A stretch of DNA of 41,019 nucleotides from a virus, in the IMG/VR virus record IMGVR_UViG_3300025586_000014, positions 1 through 41,019 of that record. The stretch is one strand, 5' to 3'. The translations under genes were made by a program, and so were the position numbers. The notes under the pieces are model-generated. The model did not search any database. It was not told the origin of the DNA and saw nothing but the letters and a program-made list of their open reading frames with translations. How positions within the stretch are numbered: the first letter of the stretch is position 1; each line of letters opens with the position of its first letter. Below, one piece after another: positions 40,016 to 41,019 of the stretch.

Positions 40016-40735
40016 TTAGCCTATGTCGCCTAAGTCTGTTACTTGTCCTAACTTAATACACTTAATCATTAGGATCTCACCATCAGCGCCAATACAGTCA
40101 GTTCCAATGGTTAACTTGTAAGTAATAGGGTCATAAGTAAATGCTGAGCTCAATGCTTGTGTGCGTGAGATACCCATTACACTACCACCTGACACATATG
40201 CCACATAAGCTGCGGAATCAATGTCTTCGCCTGTTATTGGATCTTGTAATGAAAAAGTATCCGCTGTAAGAACGGTAATGCTATATAGCTTATTTACCAA
40301 TTCGTCCATGCCACGAGCTGTAGTCATCTCAGGGCCAAGATCGGTAATACGTACTTGCCAACCTGTTGCCATTCCATGAGCTACTGCTGTAACTACGCAA
40401 GGATCTGCTTGGGTTATACCTGTGATTGCTGTTCTATAATCGGTTGTACCACCACTAGTATTAGCAGCAGTGAAACCGTTAGTTGTACCTTGAACATAGG
40501 TATAAGCTCCACCACCATCTGCGGTAGTTACTTGTTCTTTATAAGAATAAGCAGCAGTTGTTAGATCTTTAAACCACATAGAATGAGGAATGCCACCTGC
40601 TGTACTTGTCCAATCTGTTAAATTGTAAATTTCAACAATATCGGCGTCAAAGTTCATTGTTAATGTGTACTCTGCTCCACCTGATATTAGTTTAAATCCT
40701 TCGGTCATTGTGCGACCTTCGAATAAATCTGACAT
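40016..40735 (-). CDS. Virion-associated protein with E1-FCCH-like domain, allele B
   Basis: 239 residues, same start as allele A (MSDLFEGRTMTEGFKLISGG) and the same FCCH-like domain (TGITQADPCVVTAVAHGMAT ... SAAYVAYVSGG). Between residues 20 and 95 and at the C-terminus it differs from allele A (for example FDADIVEIYNLTDW, CIKLGQVTDLGDIG). In this branch the next gene is the 153-residue head-region gene, with no HNH gene. AAGGAGAT precedes the ATG. Either strain allele or tandem duplicate of 361-1086. Confidence 0.75.
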   Translation of the reverse strand: MSDLFEGRTMTEGFKLISGGAEYTLTMNFDADIVEIYNLTDWTSTAGGIPHSMWFKDLTTAAYSYKEQVTTADGGGAYTYVQGTTNGFTAANTSGGTTDYRTAITGITQADPCVVTAVAHGMATGWQVRITDLGPEMTTARGMDELVNKLYSITVLTADTFSLQDPITGEDIDSAAYVAYVSGGSVMGISRTQALSSAFTYDPITYKLTIGTDCIGADGEILMIKCIKLGQVTDLGDIG

Positions 40736-40753
40736 AATTTTTATCTCCTTAAA

Positions 40754-41019
40754 TTACGCTTTTGTTGATAGTAATGCGACGATGTGTGAATCATCTAGAA
40801 TTGCTGCATTGAAATAAGCAGTGAATCCCATTGATTGAAATCGGTTTAAATAATCGTTAAATCCTAATGGCTTCAAGATCATTTCTGTTGACACTTCATC
40901 AAGTCCTACATATCCATATGCGTTTGCACCAACAAAAGTGTTGTTGTAAACTGGAGCTGCATCTGTTGAAACTTTTACTAAAGTAGATGTAACCCATCTA
41001 GCTTCATCAGTTGAACCAA
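40754..41019 (-). CDS. Major capsid protein, 3' part, allele B (partial)
   Basis: The last 88 codons of a capsid gene identical in protein to 1105-2037 except for one residue (HIVALLSTKA instead of HIVTLLSTKA). The first 127 bases in coding direction (41019 to 40893) are identical to the other copy; the rest differs at about 17 of 139 bases. The gene runs off the window end. If the assembly loops back, the missing part continues at 1371. Confidence 0.85.
   Translation of the reverse strand, partial: GSTDEARWVTSTLVKVSTDAAPVYNNTFVGANAYGYVGLDEVSTEMILKPLGFNDYLNRFQSMGFTAYFNAAILDDSHIVALLSTKA
40893..41019. repeat. 127-bp exact direct repeat, copy 2 (window end)
   Basis: Identical to 1244-1370. It ends exactly with the window. 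See the copy 1 entry; joining the end to 1371 gives a circle of about 39,649 bp. Confidence 0.9.

Noticed and set aside
40016-41019. True tandem duplication of capsid and FCCH-like genes
   Set aside because: Not excluded, but the exact match is 127 bases ending at the window end, and gene order becomes normal if the end is joined to 1371; a strain branch is the simpler reading.

Overview
The window is the AT-rich genome, or nearly all of it, of a tailed phage with a short-tail (podovirus-like) virion. It encodes a P22-type portal, an N4-gp56-type major capsid protein, a large terminase, a gp4-like tail adaptor, a gp10-like tail hub, large ejection-type proteins and long repeat-rich tail fibres. 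Shine-Dalgarno sites (GGAG/AGGAG) and sigma70-type promoters (TTGACA/TATAAT-like) are clear. Together with the P22-like tail and a small lipoprotein they suggest a Gram-negative host, probably a proteobacterium, but no host can be named. I recognise no integrase catalytic domain, CI-like repressor, endolysin, holin or DNA polymerase.

Layout. 1-7384 (minus strand): partial HNH gene, a virion protein with an FCCH-like domain, major capsid, scaffold, two small head genes, portal and large terminase, with one plus-strand HTH gene (5664-5876). 7381-10052: small zinc-ribbon genes, a plus-strand accessory operon (DUF7694-like and Tad2-like), a 57-residue gene and the small terminase. 10216-12803: small early genes on both strands, a CHC2 zinc-finger protein, RusA resolvase and a Cro-like HTH. 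12825-12989: divergent early promoters. 13036-19352 (plus): lipoprotein, ERF annealing protein, HNH homing endonuclease, YqaJ exonuclease, a strongly structured non-coding region, a TOPRIM primase-helicase, a GC-rich RNA-like element and small genes. 19420-29653 (minus): tail fibres and four C1q-like modules. 29723-30898 (plus): a self-contained moron encoding a ribbon-helix-helix protein and a 28-copy Cys-heptapeptide repeat protein. 31030-41019 (minus): ejection proteins, tail hub, adaptor and second copies of the FCCH-like and capsid genes.

How it works together. ERF, YqaJ and RusA form a recombination set. The TOPRIM/RecA-like protein and the separate CHC2 protein are the visible replication genes, so a host polymerase is presumably used. 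Minus-strand late genes build head and tail.

Ends. The last 127 bases (40893-41019) are identical to 1244-1370, and the flanking copies differ. This fits an assembly path that loops back into itself: a circular unit of about 39,649 bp plus an alternative strain branch (1-1243) carrying an HNH gene. The strongest candidates for something undescribed are the GC-rich structured RNA with its own promoter at 17652-17813, the hairpin array at 15690-15883, and the Cys-heptapeptide moron.
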